From an uncultured Sanguibacteroides sp. (GTDB lineage: Bacteria > Bacteroidota > Bacteroidia > Bacteroidales > Marinifilaceae), in NCBI RefSeq assembly GCF_900543425.1, contig NZ_UQRQ01000007.1, positions 1-64,000 of the forward strand: 64,000 nt of DNA. Reading direction: 5' to 3'. How positions within the stretch are numbered: position 1 is the stretch's first letter; each line of letters begins with the position of its first letter. The notes below the pieces were generated by a model, which was not told the origin of the DNA, searched no databases, and was given only the letters and a program-made list of their open reading frames with translations. Positions 54,470 to 64,000 of the stretch are shown one piece after another. Both the position numbers and the translations under genes were made by a program.

Positions 54470-56257
54470 TTACATTCTTTCCGGCATCTCAATTCCCAGC
54501 ATCCCCATAGCACTTTTTATAGCCTCGCTACATTGCCGCGCCAACAATAATCGAATATTCCGGACCGTTACATTCTCTTCCTTCAGAATAGAGTAATCAT
54601 GGTAAAATTGATTAAACTCCTTGGCCAGCTCATACGCGTAATTTCCCAGCACGGCAGGACTATAATTGTCCCCGGCTTCTTTTACTACCGAAGGTAATTT
54701 GGCTATTAGTTTAATCAGATTCTGTTCCTTCTCCGTTAACGAGGTATGTATATCCCCCGGTTCGATCGCAATTCCGATTTCTGCCGCTTTGCGCAATACC
54801 GACTTAATCCTCGTGTAGGTATATTGAATAAAAGGTCCCGTATTTCCGTTAAAATCAATCGATTCTTTCGGATTGAACATCATCGTTTTTTTAGGATCTA
54901 CTTTTAAAATAAAATATTTTAAAGCTCCTAAGGCAACCTTACGATACACCTCTTCTGCTTCTTCCCGAGAATAACCCTCCAACTTCCCCAGCTCCTCAGA
55001 AGTTACCCGTGCGGTATGAATCATCTCCGCAATAAGGTCATCGGCATCAACTACCGTACCTTCCCTTGATTTCATCTTCCCTTCCGGTAACTCCACCATA
55101 CCATAAGAGAGGTGTTTAATCTTGTCTGCCCACTCGAAACCTAATTTTTTACAAATCAGGGACAACACCTGAAAATGATAGTTCTGCTCATTGCCTACAA
55201 CATAGATTTCCTGATCGATATTAAATTCATTAAAACGATCGTAGGCAGTCCCAATATCCTGAGTCATATAAACGGAAGTTCCGTCATCCCGCAACAACAA
55301 TTTATGATCCAACCCGTCTCCCGTCAGATCGGCCCAAATACTTCCCGTTTCTTTCTGGTACAAAACTCCGTCGGCCAACCCTTTCAACACAAGATCGCGT
55401 CCTTTTTTATAAGTTTCCGATTCGAAATAGATCTTATCAAAAGAGATCCCCATCAATTTATAAGTTTCATCAAACCCTTCCAAAACCCAATCATTCATCA
55501 TCCGCCACAAAGCTACGGTTTCCTCGTCTCCAGCCTCCCATTTGCGCAACATCTCCTGAGCTTCCAACAGAATCGGAGCATTTTTCTTTGCTTCCTCCTC
55601 CGACATATCTTTTCCCATCAGCTCTTTTATTTGAGCTTTATACTCTTTATCGAAACGTACGTAGTAATCGCCCACGAAATGATCTCCTTTTGTGCCGGTA
55701 GATTCGGGTGTCGCTCCATTAGCGAATTTCTTCCAGGCTATCATACTTTTACAAATATGTATTCCCCGATCATTCACCAAATTAACCATAATCACCTCAT
55801 GCCCGTTTGCTTTCTGGATTTCAGACACAGACCATCCCAGCAAATTATTCCGGATATGACCTAAATGCAAAGGCTTGTTCGTATTAGGAGAAGAGTATTC
55901 TATCATAATGGTCTTCCCGCTCTTCTCTTTTAAGTAGCCAAATCTCTCCTCTTCGGCTACTTCATTCAATACCTCAATCCAATAGGCTGAAGAGATCGTT
56001 ACATTAAGAAAACCTTTAATGACATTGTATTCTTTGACCTCTTCTATATTCTGCTTCAAATACTCTCCCAGCTCTTTCGCCGTCTCTTCGGGGGACTTTC
56101 GAGAATATCGGGTAAACGGAAAAACCACTACCGTCAAATCTCCGGCAAACTCTTTTCTCGTTTCCTGCAACTGAATATCCTTAGCTGTCAATTCAACCCC
56201 GTAACATGCCTTTACGGCCTCCAATACTTGCTGAGTAAGCATTTTTTCTATCGTCAT
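54470..56257 (-). CDS. argS: Arginyl-tRNA synthetase
   Basis: The Met at 56257 is preferred because a TATTTTTG -7 element (complement of 56293-56300) lies between it and the earlier Met at 56311, so the earlier one would be outside the transcript. The protein is 595 residues. Class I motifs are visible: the HIGH-type NKPLHLGHIRNN (about residue 115) and the KMSKS-type GKMKSREGTVV (about 382). The C-terminal DALR anticodon-binding domain contains FNQFYHDYSIL. First gene of the minus-strand run. Confidence 0.95.
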   Translation of the reverse strand: MTIEKMLTQQVLEAVKACYGVELTAKDIQLQETRKEFAGDLTVVVFPFTRYSRKSPEETAKELGEYLKQNIEEVKEYNVIKGFLNVTISSAYWIEVLNEVAEEERFGYLKEKSGKTIMIEYSSPNTNKPLHLGHIRNNLLGWSVSEIQKANGHEVIMVNLVNDRGIHICKSMIAWKKFANGATPESTGTKGDHFVGDYYVRFDKEYKAQIKELMGKDMSEEEAKKNAPILLEAQEMLRKWEAGDEETVALWRMMNDWVLEGFDETYKLMGISFDKIYFESETYKKGRDLVLKGLADGVLYQKETGSIWADLTGDGLDHKLLLRDDGTSVYMTQDIGTAYDRFNEFNIDQEIYVVGNEQNYHFQVLSLICKKLGFEWADKIKHLSYGMVELPEGKMKSREGTVVDADDLIAEMIHTARVTSEELGKLEGYSREEAEEVYRKVALGALKYFILKVDPKKTMMFNPKESIDFNGNTGPFIQYTYTRIKSVLRKAAEIGIAIEPGDIHTSLTEKEQNLIKLIAKLPSVVKEAGDNYSPAVLGNYAYELAKEFNQFYHDYSILKEENVTVRNIRLLLARQCSEAIKSAMGMLGIEMPERM

Positions 56258-56476
56258 ATCGCTCAAACTTTTAAACAATTCACTAACGTTCGCAAAAATA
56301 CAATTTATCAAGATAATATCCGCAATTAATCGGAAAAATCACTTTTCCCCACAATTATTTCCATTTTTGACCGAACGATCCGGATAAAAAACAAAAATCC
56401 CGCTTTCTCCCGATCATTCACTTAACATCAATTCATAATTTATTATATTTGAACACGAACATAAAAAATATATATC

Positions 56477-57625
56477 ATGAAGAAATTCTTACTCTTTTCA
56501 GTTATCGGATTGTTATTACTCCACTCCTGCTCTAAAGATGAAGAATCTATCTCTCCCCGTTACTTCGTATCTGTCATTCAAGAAAAAGAGTTTTCCGTCA
56601 AAGAGATAAAAAACAGGTATCCTGAAATTTTCACCCGTTACTCCTCTCTTTCCTTTCTTTTACAAAATATTCATGTCACGACCATACGTTATCGGACAAA
56701 AGACTGTAAAAATCAAGATATTATCGCCTCTGGCGTTATCGCTTATCCTTCCAATAAAAATATAAATGGTGTTACCAGCGTACAACACTCTTCTTTATTT
56801 TTAAAATCCCAAGCCCCCTCCCGCCAGCTTCTTCATTTCGAACTTGCTCCCGTTCTCTTTAAGCAAGTCGTTTTTATGGCAGACTACATCGGATTTGGAG
56901 AGACGGAACATCTATTCCACCCTTTTTTTCACAGCAACAGTACCGCCCAATCGTGTCTGGATATGATCAGGGCCGGAAAAGAGTATCTGCAATCCATTCG
57001 TTTTTCCATTCCGGAAGAGATTTCCCTAATGGGATATTCACAAGGAGGAAATGCCACTCTTGCTTTATTGAAAAAAATCGAAGAAATACCCGCTACCGAC
57101 CTAAAAGTCAAACAAACCTTTGCAGGAGGGGGAGCTTACGATTTAGAAGCTACCTATAACTATTTTTTAAACCAAAATTACATCTCCCAACCTGCCTTTG
57201 TTCCTTATCTGATTCTCGGTTTAAACACAGGTAGCCGTTTACAGTTAGATTGGAACGAGATTTTCATTTCTCCCGATCAGGTAATTCCTCTTTTCAACGG
57301 GAATCAAGATCTACCGGAAATAAACATGCGATTAGGTCATTGGCTGGAAGATATATTATCGCCTGCTTTTTTTCTACCGGAAAAAAACAACTCCATAAAA
57401 AAATTGGAAAAAGCTTTGAGACAAAACTCTCTTGTCGAATGGACTCCCAACTCTTCTCTCACGCTTATGCACTCGCCCGATGACACTTACGTACCTTATC
57501 TAAATGCCGAACATGCTTTTCATTCATTCCAGCAGCAAGGATGCAGGGTTAATTTTGTCTCCCTTCAAGGAGATCACAGTAGTGCCGGGGTTCAATTCTA
57601 TTTACAGGTAGTACTCAAACTATAA
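56477..57625 (+). CDS. Secreted alpha/beta-hydrolase lipoprotein
   Basis: A 382-residue protein with a lipoprotein signal peptide ending at the Cys in LLLLHSCSKDE (about residue 18). The nucleophile elbow is SLMGYSQGGNATLALL (about 188-203), with a late Asp in MHSPDDTYVP (about 335) and His in LQGDHSSAGV (about 370), giving a full catalytic triad. The layout resembles secretory lipases. Substrate unknown; surface-exposed or periplasmic. Confidence 0.78.
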   Translation: MKKFLLFSVIGLLLLHSCSKDEESISPRYFVSVIQEKEFSVKEIKNRYPEIFTRYSSLSFLLQNIHVTTIRYRTKDCKNQDIIASGVIAYPSNKNINGVTSVQHSSLFLKSQAPSRQLLHFELAPVLFKQVVFMADYIGFGETEHLFHPFFHSNSTAQSCLDMIRAGKEYLQSIRFSIPEEISLMGYSQGGNATLALLKKIEEIPATDLKVKQTFAGGGAYDLEATYNYFLNQNYISQPAFVPYLILGLNTGSRLQLDWNEIFISPDQVIPLFNGNQDLPEINMRLGHWLEDILSPAFFLPEKNNSIKKLEKALRQNSLVEWTPNSSLTLMHSPDDTYVPYLNAEHAFHSFQQQGCRVNFVSLQGDHSSAGVQFYLQVVLKL

Positions 57626-57703
57626 AAACTTTATCCCAATCACTAAATCACAGAATCCTTTAATTTACAAAAATAGCACATTGCACCCGTCCCCGTGGGT
57701 TAA

Positions 57704-58975
57704 TCAATTGTATCCTCCCAATATTTTAACATATTCCGCTAAAGCCGCCTTGTATTGATAATTCGCAGAAACCACATTCGTGTATGCTTGTAACCAGGTC
57801 GCCTGAGAGGAAAGCACATCTAAGATCGGTAATTTTCCCTCGTTATAGCTAAATGTATTTAACATTAAATTTTCCCGGGAGATATCTAAAGTAGTTCGTG
57901 CGATCTCCACTCGTTTGGCAGATTCATTCAACTTCACCCAGGCATTAGCCAACTCCTCTTTAATCTGATCTTGTACCTTACTAATTTCCAATGCTTTATA
58001 AACCTCCATTGCTCTATTTTGTTGTACATAGTGACGTTTTTCGCCCCAATTGAATACAGGCATACTTAACTTGGCAAAAGCTACCGTGGTAAAACGCTCT
58101 TTTCCGTCAACATTAATCATCGGCGTTCCCCATGCCTCTTTCAATCCAATACTGAACTGAGGAAGATATTTTGCCCGTAATATCTTTGTTTGTTGTTTCG
58201 CCAGATTCAGATTTTCCGTGGCGATCTGAAAATCAGGACGACGTTTTAAGGCCGTTTCAATAGGCTGTAACGCGGGAACAATCATCGGTTTTTGAATAGA
58301 ATCGATAACGACAACGGTCTCTTCCAAAGCAACTCCCATCATGATCTTTAACGACTGCATGGCTGTCTTAAAGTTCATATCTGCCGTAGACAACTGCAAT
58401 TCAGCCTCCTTCAACCGAGTCTTTACCATTAATACATCTGTTTTACTAATAGCGCCCTCATCGAAACGTTTATTTACGATATCGTATAACTCCCGTACAA
58501 TCATAACAAACTCTTCCGATATCAGATAAAGTGTCTCATTAGCAGCAACCGACCAATAACTCAAATCTGCGGCATAAATAATATTATCTTTTGTCAACTC
58601 CTCGCTTAACCGTGCAATAGCTTCTTGCAATCTCGCCGCATCCCGTTGCTTTTTCACTCCGCTTCCGGAATACAGATTCTGGGAAGCAGTCGCTACGGCA
58701 GAGTAATTACTATGTTTCATATCGATTCCCTGCATAAACTCTACATCCTCCAATTGATAAGAGTAATCTCCTCCGATCTGGACCTTCGGGAAAAAACCTG
58801 TCTTAATCGCTTTCAAAGCGAAGACAGCAGCTTTTACAGCCTCCTGCGACTGTTTTACATCCTGATTATATTCCAATACTCGTTGGCGATATTGCTCCAA
58901 CGTCAACATCAACGCTTGTCCGTTCACGGTAACGGCAGCCAACAGAATCGATATACTTAAAATAAATTGTTTCAT
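57704..58975 (-). CDS. TolC-family outer-membrane efflux protein
   Basis: A 423-residue protein with a signal peptide (about residues 1-19). The long alpha-helical repeats typical of TolC-like channels follow, for example LEQYRQRVLEYNQDVKQSQE and FSYNEGKLPILDVLSSQATW. It is the last gene of an HlyD-RND-TolC operon and would form the outer-membrane exit duct of the pump. Confidence 0.93.
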   Translation of the reverse strand: MKQFILSISILLAAVTVNGQALMLTLEQYRQRVLEYNQDVKQSQEAVKAAVFALKAIKTGFFPKVQIGGDYSYQLEDVEFMQGIDMKHSNYSAVATASQNLYSGSGVKKQRDAARLQEAIARLSEELTKDNIIYAADLSYWSVAANETLYLISEEFVMIVRELYDIVNKRFDEGAISKTDVLMVKTRLKEAELQLSTADMNFKTAMQSLKIMMGVALEETVVVIDSIQKPMIVPALQPIETALKRRPDFQIATENLNLAKQQTKILRAKYLPQFSIGLKEAWGTPMINVDGKERFTTVAFAKLSMPVFNWGEKRHYVQQNRAMEVYKALEISKVQDQIKEELANAWVKLNESAKRVEIARTTLDISRENLMLNTFSYNEGKLPILDVLSSQATWLQAYTNVVSANYQYKAALAEYVKILGGYN

Positions 58976-59043
58976 ACTTTTTTGTTTATGAATTTAGATG
59001 ATGGCTCCCGACCCTCAAATGCCAAGAATCAGGAGACCATGTA

Positions 59044-62000
59044 CTATCTTACTTTTATCCTGAAAATCAAACAATAAGTCACAGGCAACACGACTATCGT
59101 CAACAAACTGGCTATCAATAATCCGCCCATGATACAAGCGGCCATTCCCCCGAACATGGCATCGAATAAAAGGGGTAACATTCCCAAAATAGTCGTTCCT
59201 GAAGCCATTGTTACCGGTACGATTCTGGATTTCGTGGCCTGCAACACGGCATCCAAAGGAGCCAAACCGTTTTCCTGTTCTATCCCTATCTGGTCGACCA
59301 GTACAATGGCATTTTTTATATTCATTCCAACCAATCCCAATACACCTAACAGCGCAAAGAAGTCAAACATTTTTCCCATCACCAGCAATCCAAAAACGAC
59401 ACCGATAAAGATCAAAGGAACCATTAACAGAATAACCGTCGGTTTTCGATAAGTACGGAACAACAATAAAAGCACGATAAACATCAATATCAGAGTCAGG
59501 GGCATATTAGCAGCCAAAGCCTGATTCGATTCTTCTTGTGTCTCTTCCTCTCCAAAAACTTTCATCGAATAGCCTTCCGGCAGATCCATTTGCTTCACCT
59601 GACTCAAAACCTTGGCAAAAGCAGCTTTCGTATTTACTCCCCTTTTCGCATCGCATTGAGCCATCATCACCCGATCCCGATTATAACGCTTGATAACATT
59701 AAAATTATAATCGTAAGCAAAACTATCCACAACCTGAGCCAACGGGACGGTCAAGCCTTTCGAAGTAAATACCGGTAATGTTTTCATATTATCAAGATTC
59801 TTTGTATCCAACCCATCCTCTTTCAATAAAATCGGCATAAACAGATCTTTTTCCCGATAATCTCCAAGCGATAAGCCATTGGTCGCAATCTTCAATGCAT
59901 AAGCCACGGATTGACGAGTAATTCCGACACGCTGTCCCCGCTCCTGGGAATAAGCAGGCTCCCAAACCGGAACCTTATTTCCCCAACTATTCCGCACATT
60001 GGTAACCATTCCGGTCTCCCGCATCATTTTCATGGCACGATTGGTCAAAGCAACTAAGGTATCTATATTATCCCCGATAAAACCGATCTCAATAGAGGCT
60101 TCCACGGCCGGAGAAAGTTTAAACAAAGAAGAACGGATTAATACATCCGGATAATTTTCCCGTACATAAGTATTCAATCTTTCCTCCAAAATAGGCGAAT
60201 TAGCTTTATCATCCACTTCTATCAACAAGTTACCGAAATTCGATTTCGGGCCGAAAGAAGTACTTGCCAGATAATAACGCAACGGGGAACTCCCCACCGT
60301 CAAGGAGACATTTTTCACCTCCTTTTGCTTCATTAAGTAACCTTCGATCTCCGTCAATATTTTTTCCGATTCCCGAATACTATACCCTTCCGGCAAGAAA
60401 CAATCTGCACGGAAATAAGGTTTATCCATATTCGGGAAAAAGTTTTGAGGCATGGCCCCCATAATATAAAGTGAAACGAAAAACAATACAATCACGGTAA
60501 CAAGCGTAAGCACCTTATGATGTATCAACTCTCGTAGCACAGCGGTAAATTTATTATAAAATTTCGTATCATAAGGATCCTTCACAGCTTCGCCGCTTCC
60601 TTCTTTTAAGATAAAATTACCGAATACAGTCGTCTGTGTCAATGCCAATATCCAACTCAATGCCAGAGAAACAGCCAACACGATAAACAAAGGCTTAACC
60701 ATCTCCGCAACTGCCGAAGGCGCCAAATAAAGAGGTAAAAAAGAGAAAATAGCAATTAAGGTTGCTCCCAATAATCCCCATTGAGGAGAAGTAGCTCCTT
60801 TTATTAAAGCGTCCCGCCGCTTCATTCCCTTTTTTATCAATATCTGGGCATTATCCGTAACCACAATGGCATTATCGACCAACATACCCATGGCAATAAT
60901 AAAAGCAGCCAAGGAGGTCCGGTTTAGTCCCACGCCCATAAATTGCATGATTAGCATGGTTCCCCCGATGGAAAAAAGTAAGGAAGAACCTATCAATAGT
61001 CCGGCCCGAGTTCCCATGACAAGTAGAATGATCAGAATAACAATCACAACAGACTCTATCAGATTTAAAATAAATCCGTTATTTGCTTCTCTTGCAATTT
61101 CATTCTCCGGATAAAGAGTCACCAACTCGATGCCGACAGGCATCATCTCTACCAACTGACTCAATTTGTCTTTCACCTTTTCTCCGGTCTTTACCACATC
61201 CATATCGGGTACGGTAGAGATTCCAATGCCTATAGCCCGTTTACCATTTACCCGAATCAAACTGGAGGGCGGATCCAAATACCCCTTCTCCACAATCGTA
61301 ATATCGCCTAAACGAACTTGCTGTCCGGTTTCTGTCACAATCAATTGATTCCGAATATCGTCTAAAGTTTTATAAGTTCCGTCGGCAAGTATTTTCAATT
61401 CAATATTCCCGGCTCTCTTTACGCCTGTATTGATTAGAGAATTCTGGGATTTTATGGTATTGATCAACGTGTTTAGATTTAATCCGGAATTGGCTAACTT
61501 CGACATCGTTATAAAAACATTCACCACTTCTGTCTGTTCCCCGAACAAGGCTACTTTTTGCACACCGTCAATCGTCACCAATTGAGTCTTTAATTTTTGT
61601 CCCCACTCCCTCAAATCGTGGTAGCTAAATCCCTCGTCAGCCGTTAAACCGTAATATATACCAAATACATCCCCAAAATCATCCGATACGCTAATTTGAG
61701 AAGCACCCTGAGGCAGGCTCGGTTGAATATTCAATACCTTACGCCTCAACTCGTCCCACATCTGAGGCATTTCATCCGGAGGAGTTGCAGGACTCAGCTC
61801 AATTTTAATTTTAGACATCCCATAAAAAGACTCCGAATTTATTTTATGTACGCGCCGCATAGACTGAATCTCCCGTTCTATGGGTTCCGTGATCAATTGT
61901 TCCACTTCAGCAGGCGTTGCTCCGGGATATTGTGTAATAATGACTGCCGTTTTAATCACAAAAGGAGAATCCTCTTTCTTTCCCAATAAATCAAACGACA

Positions 62001-62079
62001 AAACGCCTCCGATCATCAATATGGCCAGGAAAAAATAGATTACCTTCGTGTTATCCAGCGAATATCTAGCTATATTCAT
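59044..62079 (-). CDS. RND efflux transporter (AcrB-like)
   Basis: A 1011-residue inner-membrane proton antiporter. The RND hallmarks are an N-terminal membrane helix, QYPGATPAEVEQLITEPIE (pore-domain start), twelve helices in two repeats with the conserved Asp pair in GMLVDNAIVVTDN (about residue 400), and the C-terminal repeat VGMNIKNAIVLVDQI. It is transcribed between the HlyD-type adaptor (14 bp upstream) and TolC. Substrates are not predictable from the sequence. No regulator is adjacent. Confidence 0.95.
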   Translation of the reverse strand: MNIARYSLDNTKVIYFFLAILMIGGVLSFDLLGKKEDSPFVIKTAVIITQYPGATPAEVEQLITEPIEREIQSMRRVHKINSESFYGMSKIKIELSPATPPDEMPQMWDELRRKVLNIQPSLPQGASQISVSDDFGDVFGIYYGLTADEGFSYHDLREWGQKLKTQLVTIDGVQKVALFGEQTEVVNVFITMSKLANSGLNLNTLINTIKSQNSLINTGVKRAGNIELKILADGTYKTLDDIRNQLIVTETGQQVRLGDITIVEKGYLDPPSSLIRVNGKRAIGIGISTVPDMDVVKTGEKVKDKLSQLVEMMPVGIELVTLYPENEIAREANNGFILNLIESVVIVILIILLVMGTRAGLLIGSSLLFSIGGTMLIMQFMGVGLNRTSLAAFIIAMGMLVDNAIVVTDNAQILIKKGMKRRDALIKGATSPQWGLLGATLIAIFSFLPLYLAPSAVAEMVKPLFIVLAVSLALSWILALTQTTVFGNFILKEGSGEAVKDPYDTKFYNKFTAVLRELIHHKVLTLVTVIVLFFVSLYIMGAMPQNFFPNMDKPYFRADCFLPEGYSIRESEKILTEIEGYLMKQKEVKNVSLTVGSSPLRYYLASTSFGPKSNFGNLLIEVDDKANSPILEERLNTYVRENYPDVLIRSSLFKLSPAVEASIEIGFIGDNIDTLVALTNRAMKMMRETGMVTNVRNSWGNKVPVWEPAYSQERGQRVGITRQSVAYALKIATNGLSLGDYREKDLFMPILLKEDGLDTKNLDNMKTLPVFTSKGLTVPLAQVVDSFAYDYNFNVIKRYNRDRVMMAQCDAKRGVNTKAAFAKVLSQVKQMDLPEGYSMKVFGEEETQEESNQALAANMPLTLILMFIVLLLLFRTYRKPTVILLMVPLIFIGVVFGLLVMGKMFDFFALLGVLGLVGMNIKNAIVLVDQIGIEQENGLAPLDAVLQATKSRIVPVTMASGTTILGMLPLLFDAMFGGMAACIMGGLLIASLLTIVVLPVTYCLIFRIKVR

Positions 62080-62092
62080 AATTTTTCCTTTA

Positions 62093-63142
62093 TTATTTTA
62101 ATATTTTTACTTTCTGACCTTCCGTGATATAATTAGCACCCGCCACCACAATGATATTATCACGATTCAATCCTTTCTCCACGATCACTTTATCATTACC
62201 TATCAATTGTCCGATTTCCACAGCCTGACTCGTTACCGTCTCTGAGGTTGTGTTATACAGCCACACGCAAGTTTTACCCGTGTTCAAATCTTTAAAGAGA
62301 GCACTCATCGGCACGATATAGCTACCTGCCACACTCGTCTCTATTTTCAAATTAACCTTACAGGAAAATCCGGGATAGATATTATGTATATCTCTGGAAA
62401 AACGAGGATCATCAATGGATAATTTCACGGGAATACCCGTTCCGTCAGGAGAAGCATCGATAAATTCTTTTACCCGGGCTTTAAACCAAAGTCCTTTATA
62501 AGTATCAAACTCAACCGTTACCGTCATCGGAACCCGGGTCAAATCCACACTTGTTTCCGGTAAAGTAAAGCTGACCGCTAATTTTCGGGGATTCACCAGT
62601 TTTATAATAGACTCTCCCGGCATCACTTTCTGGTAATTCTCTACGAATTTTTTTTCCACGAATCCGTCAAAAGGAGCTCTCAATTTCGTATCTTCCAATG
62701 TATTCTGTGAGGTTTCATAAGCAGACTTCCCTTTGATGTAATTTGCATCCGCAATTTCATAATCTTGTTTGGAAATGGCTTGCATGGCCAATAACTTCTT
62801 ATTTCGCTCCAATTGAGATTTAGCCGTCAAGTAGGCTGCCTTATTCGCTTCATATTGTAACCGATAATCCAAAGGATCCACCCGCGCGATGATTTGATTC
62901 TTCTTCACCTTCTGTCCCTCTTCCACGTTCATTTCAATTAACGGACCCGATACCTTAAAAGCCAAATTGCTATATTCTTCCGCCTCGACAATACCTGTAT
63001 ACACTTTATTTATAGCATCTAACGACTCTACTTTTACGACCTTTACCGGACGGATAATATCGGGGACGGTATTATCCTTTTTTCCTTTACAAGAGACGCC
63101 CAAAAGTACAGATAAACCTAAAATTGCCCATTTACACCTCAT
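62093..63142 (-). CDS. HlyD-family periplasmic adaptor protein
   Basis: A 349-residue lipoprotein (signal peptide ending in LLGVSCKGKK, about residue 19). The adaptor domains are visible in order: beta-barrel and lipoyl-type half-motifs (EEGQKVKKNQIIARVDPLDY; LRAPFDGFVEKKFVENYQ), a coiled-coil hairpin between them (about 88-150), and a C-terminal membrane-proximal domain (VEKGLNRDNIIVVAGANYI). It joins the RND pump to TolC. A TATATTTG -7 candidate lies upstream (complement of 63265-63272). Confidence 0.93.
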   Translation of the reverse strand: MRCKWAILGLSVLLGVSCKGKKDNTVPDIIRPVKVVKVESLDAINKVYTGIVEAEEYSNLAFKVSGPLIEMNVEEGQKVKKNQIIARVDPLDYRLQYEANKAAYLTAKSQLERNKKLLAMQAISKQDYEIADANYIKGKSAYETSQNTLEDTKLRAPFDGFVEKKFVENYQKVMPGESIIKLVNPRKLAVSFTLPETSVDLTRVPMTVTVEFDTYKGLWFKARVKEFIDASPDGTGIPVKLSIDDPRFSRDIHNIYPGFSCKVNLKIETSVAGSYIVPMSALFKDLNTGKTCVWLYNTTSETVTSQAVEIGQLIGNDKVIVEKGLNRDNIIVVAGANYITEGQKVKILK

Positions 63143-63326
63143 AAAACAAATTATTATTAATTATTATTCAACTTCTTTATTACTACAAGGGCTACGTCTT
63201 TACAACTTCCATGCCAGAATCCCAGTTAACGAAATGAAGCAAAAATTCAGATAAAGATTTTACCCAAATATATACAATACGAAACAGGCTATAAAAAGTT
63301 CATTCATACACATTTTGAAATAAAAA

Positions 63327-63352
63327 AACGTTCGATAAGGTTATCGAACGTT
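63327..63352 (-). terminator. Terminator of the exonuclease gene
   Basis: A perfect 12-bp stem (AACGTTCGATAA, 63327-63338, with 63341-63352) and a 2-base loop. On the minus strand a run of T follows (complement of 63322-63328). Confidence 0.8.
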
Positions 63353-63390
63353 CTTAATTAATTATACGTATTTTATACTATTTAGACAAA

Positions 63391-64000
63391 CTATTTCAAT
63401 AATCCGGCACTTCTTAATTTAATTTCAGTCAATATTTTTTTTGTATACAATGGAAATTCACTATTCAGCATCCAGGCAAAATACCCCGGTTGCTCCTTCA
63501 ACACCTGAAGTACAGGAACTCCTTTATTTTTTCCAAAATTAAAAACCTCAACTCCATTTTCATCATACACGATAAAACCGGCGAAGTCCGCATTATTGCT
63601 TTGAGACGAAAACTTACTTAAGAAAGTGATATCATTTTCCAACTGCCCTTCATAGCGTTCCAATTGAGATTGTAATACCTCGTAAGTAGCCAAGGTATCC
63701 GCCGCCGCAGTATGTGCATCTTCCAAATTCTTATCACAATAAAAACGATACGCCGCACTTAACGTACGTTGTTCCATTTTATGAAAGATCGTTTGTACAT
63801 CCACAAATCTGCGCTTACGCATATCGAAATCCACCCCTACCCTCAAAAACTCTTCTGCAAGCAGAGGAATATCAAAACGGTTCGAATTATACCCTCCCAG
63901 ATCACATCCCTCGATAAAACGGGCTAACTCTTTAGCTACCTCCTTAAAAACAGGAGAATCCTTTACATCTTCATCCGTAATACCATGAATCGCCGTCGCT
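63391..64000 (-). CDS. DnaQ-like 3'-5' exonuclease, partial at window edge
   Basis: The 5' end of the gene lies outside the window; 203 codons are visible. The DEDDh exonuclease pattern is present: HGITDEDV near the edge, GYNSNRFDIPLLAEEFL with the second catalytic Asp, and AHTAAADTLATYEVLQSQ with the HxxxxD pair. The first motif (DxE) would be upstream. Probably an epsilon-like proofreading or repair exonuclease. The C-terminal part (about 100 residues after the exonuclease domain) is not recognised. The stop codon is 38 bp before a terminator. Confidence 0.85.
   Translation of the reverse strand, partial: ATAIHGITDEDVKDSPVFKEVAKELARFIEGCDLGGYNSNRFDIPLLAEEFLRVGVDFDMRKRRFVDVQTIFHKMEQRTLSAAYRFYCDKNLEDAHTAAADTLATYEVLQSQLERYEGQLENDITFLSKFSSQSNNADFAGFIVYDENGVEVFNFGKNKGVPVLQVLKEQPGYFAWMLNSEFPLYTKKILTEIKLRSAGLLK

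Noticed and set aside
1..64000. CRISPR array, rRNA operon, complete insertion sequence or prophage
   Set aside because: No regularly spaced repeat series, no rRNA and no transposase or phage structural gene was found in the reading.

Overview
The window looks like a chromosomal segment of a gut Bacteroidota, most probably the Odoribacteraceae (Butyricimonas/Odoribacter-like). This placement is an inference from gene content. The signs are several promoters of the Bacteroidota type (TTTG, about 19 bp, TAnnTTTG), scarce Shine-Dalgarno sites, an ATP synthase locus with a very short epsilon subunit and an extended a subunit, ExbB-ExbD-ExbD-TonB genes linked to a PstS and a TPR protein, many lipoproteins with signal peptides ending in a Cys, and AsmA and EttA proteins of the usual type. 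Most of the window has moderate GC; one block (about 27.4-35.3 kb) is clearly AT-richer.

Layout. 0.1-3.2 kb: a LytTR regulator diverging from an alpha/beta-hydrolase-like gene and a 6-phosphogluconolactonase. 3.1-9.9 kb (minus): a complete F1Fo ATP synthase operon, atpD-C-B-E-F-H-A-G, without atpI. 10.0-17.0 kb (minus): an energy-transduction cluster (36-aa membrane protein, ExbB, two ExbD, TonB, PstS-like protein, TPR protein) flanked on both sides by small secreted proteins that share a C-terminal motif. 17.3-22.9 kb: a second 6-phosphogluconolactonase, MscL, an Ig-like secreted protein and a large ABC-permease/M1-like membrane protein, followed by a REP-like palindrome. 22.9-25.0 kb: a CopB-type copper ATPase. 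25.2-27.3 kb: a DUF1062 gene behind a long structured leader, a decayed ECF sigma factor and a lipoprotein.

27.4-35.3 kb (minus): an AT-rich, tightly coupled four-gene operon. Two genes are DISARM core homologues, drmA (DExH helicase) and drmB (DUF1998). The two upstream genes are poorly recognisable and together have the size expected of DrmE. No methyltransferase and no PLD nuclease (DrmC) is present. This is the best candidate in the window for an unusual anti-phage system.

35.7-64 kb: mostly housekeeping genes. These are tRNA-Lys, a helix-hairpin-helix protein, AsmA, EttA, a transglutaminase-like lipoprotein, TilS, GAPDH, a patatin phospholipase, a DEAD-box helicase, and a minus-strand run of argS, flavin reductase, PHP phosphatase, two FKBP-like lipoproteins and an inositol-monophosphatase. 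A secreted hydrolase, a tripartite RND efflux operon and the 3' part of a DnaQ-like exonuclease follow. A 68-bp direct repeat brackets a GC-rich palindromic element at 49.8-50.2 kb.
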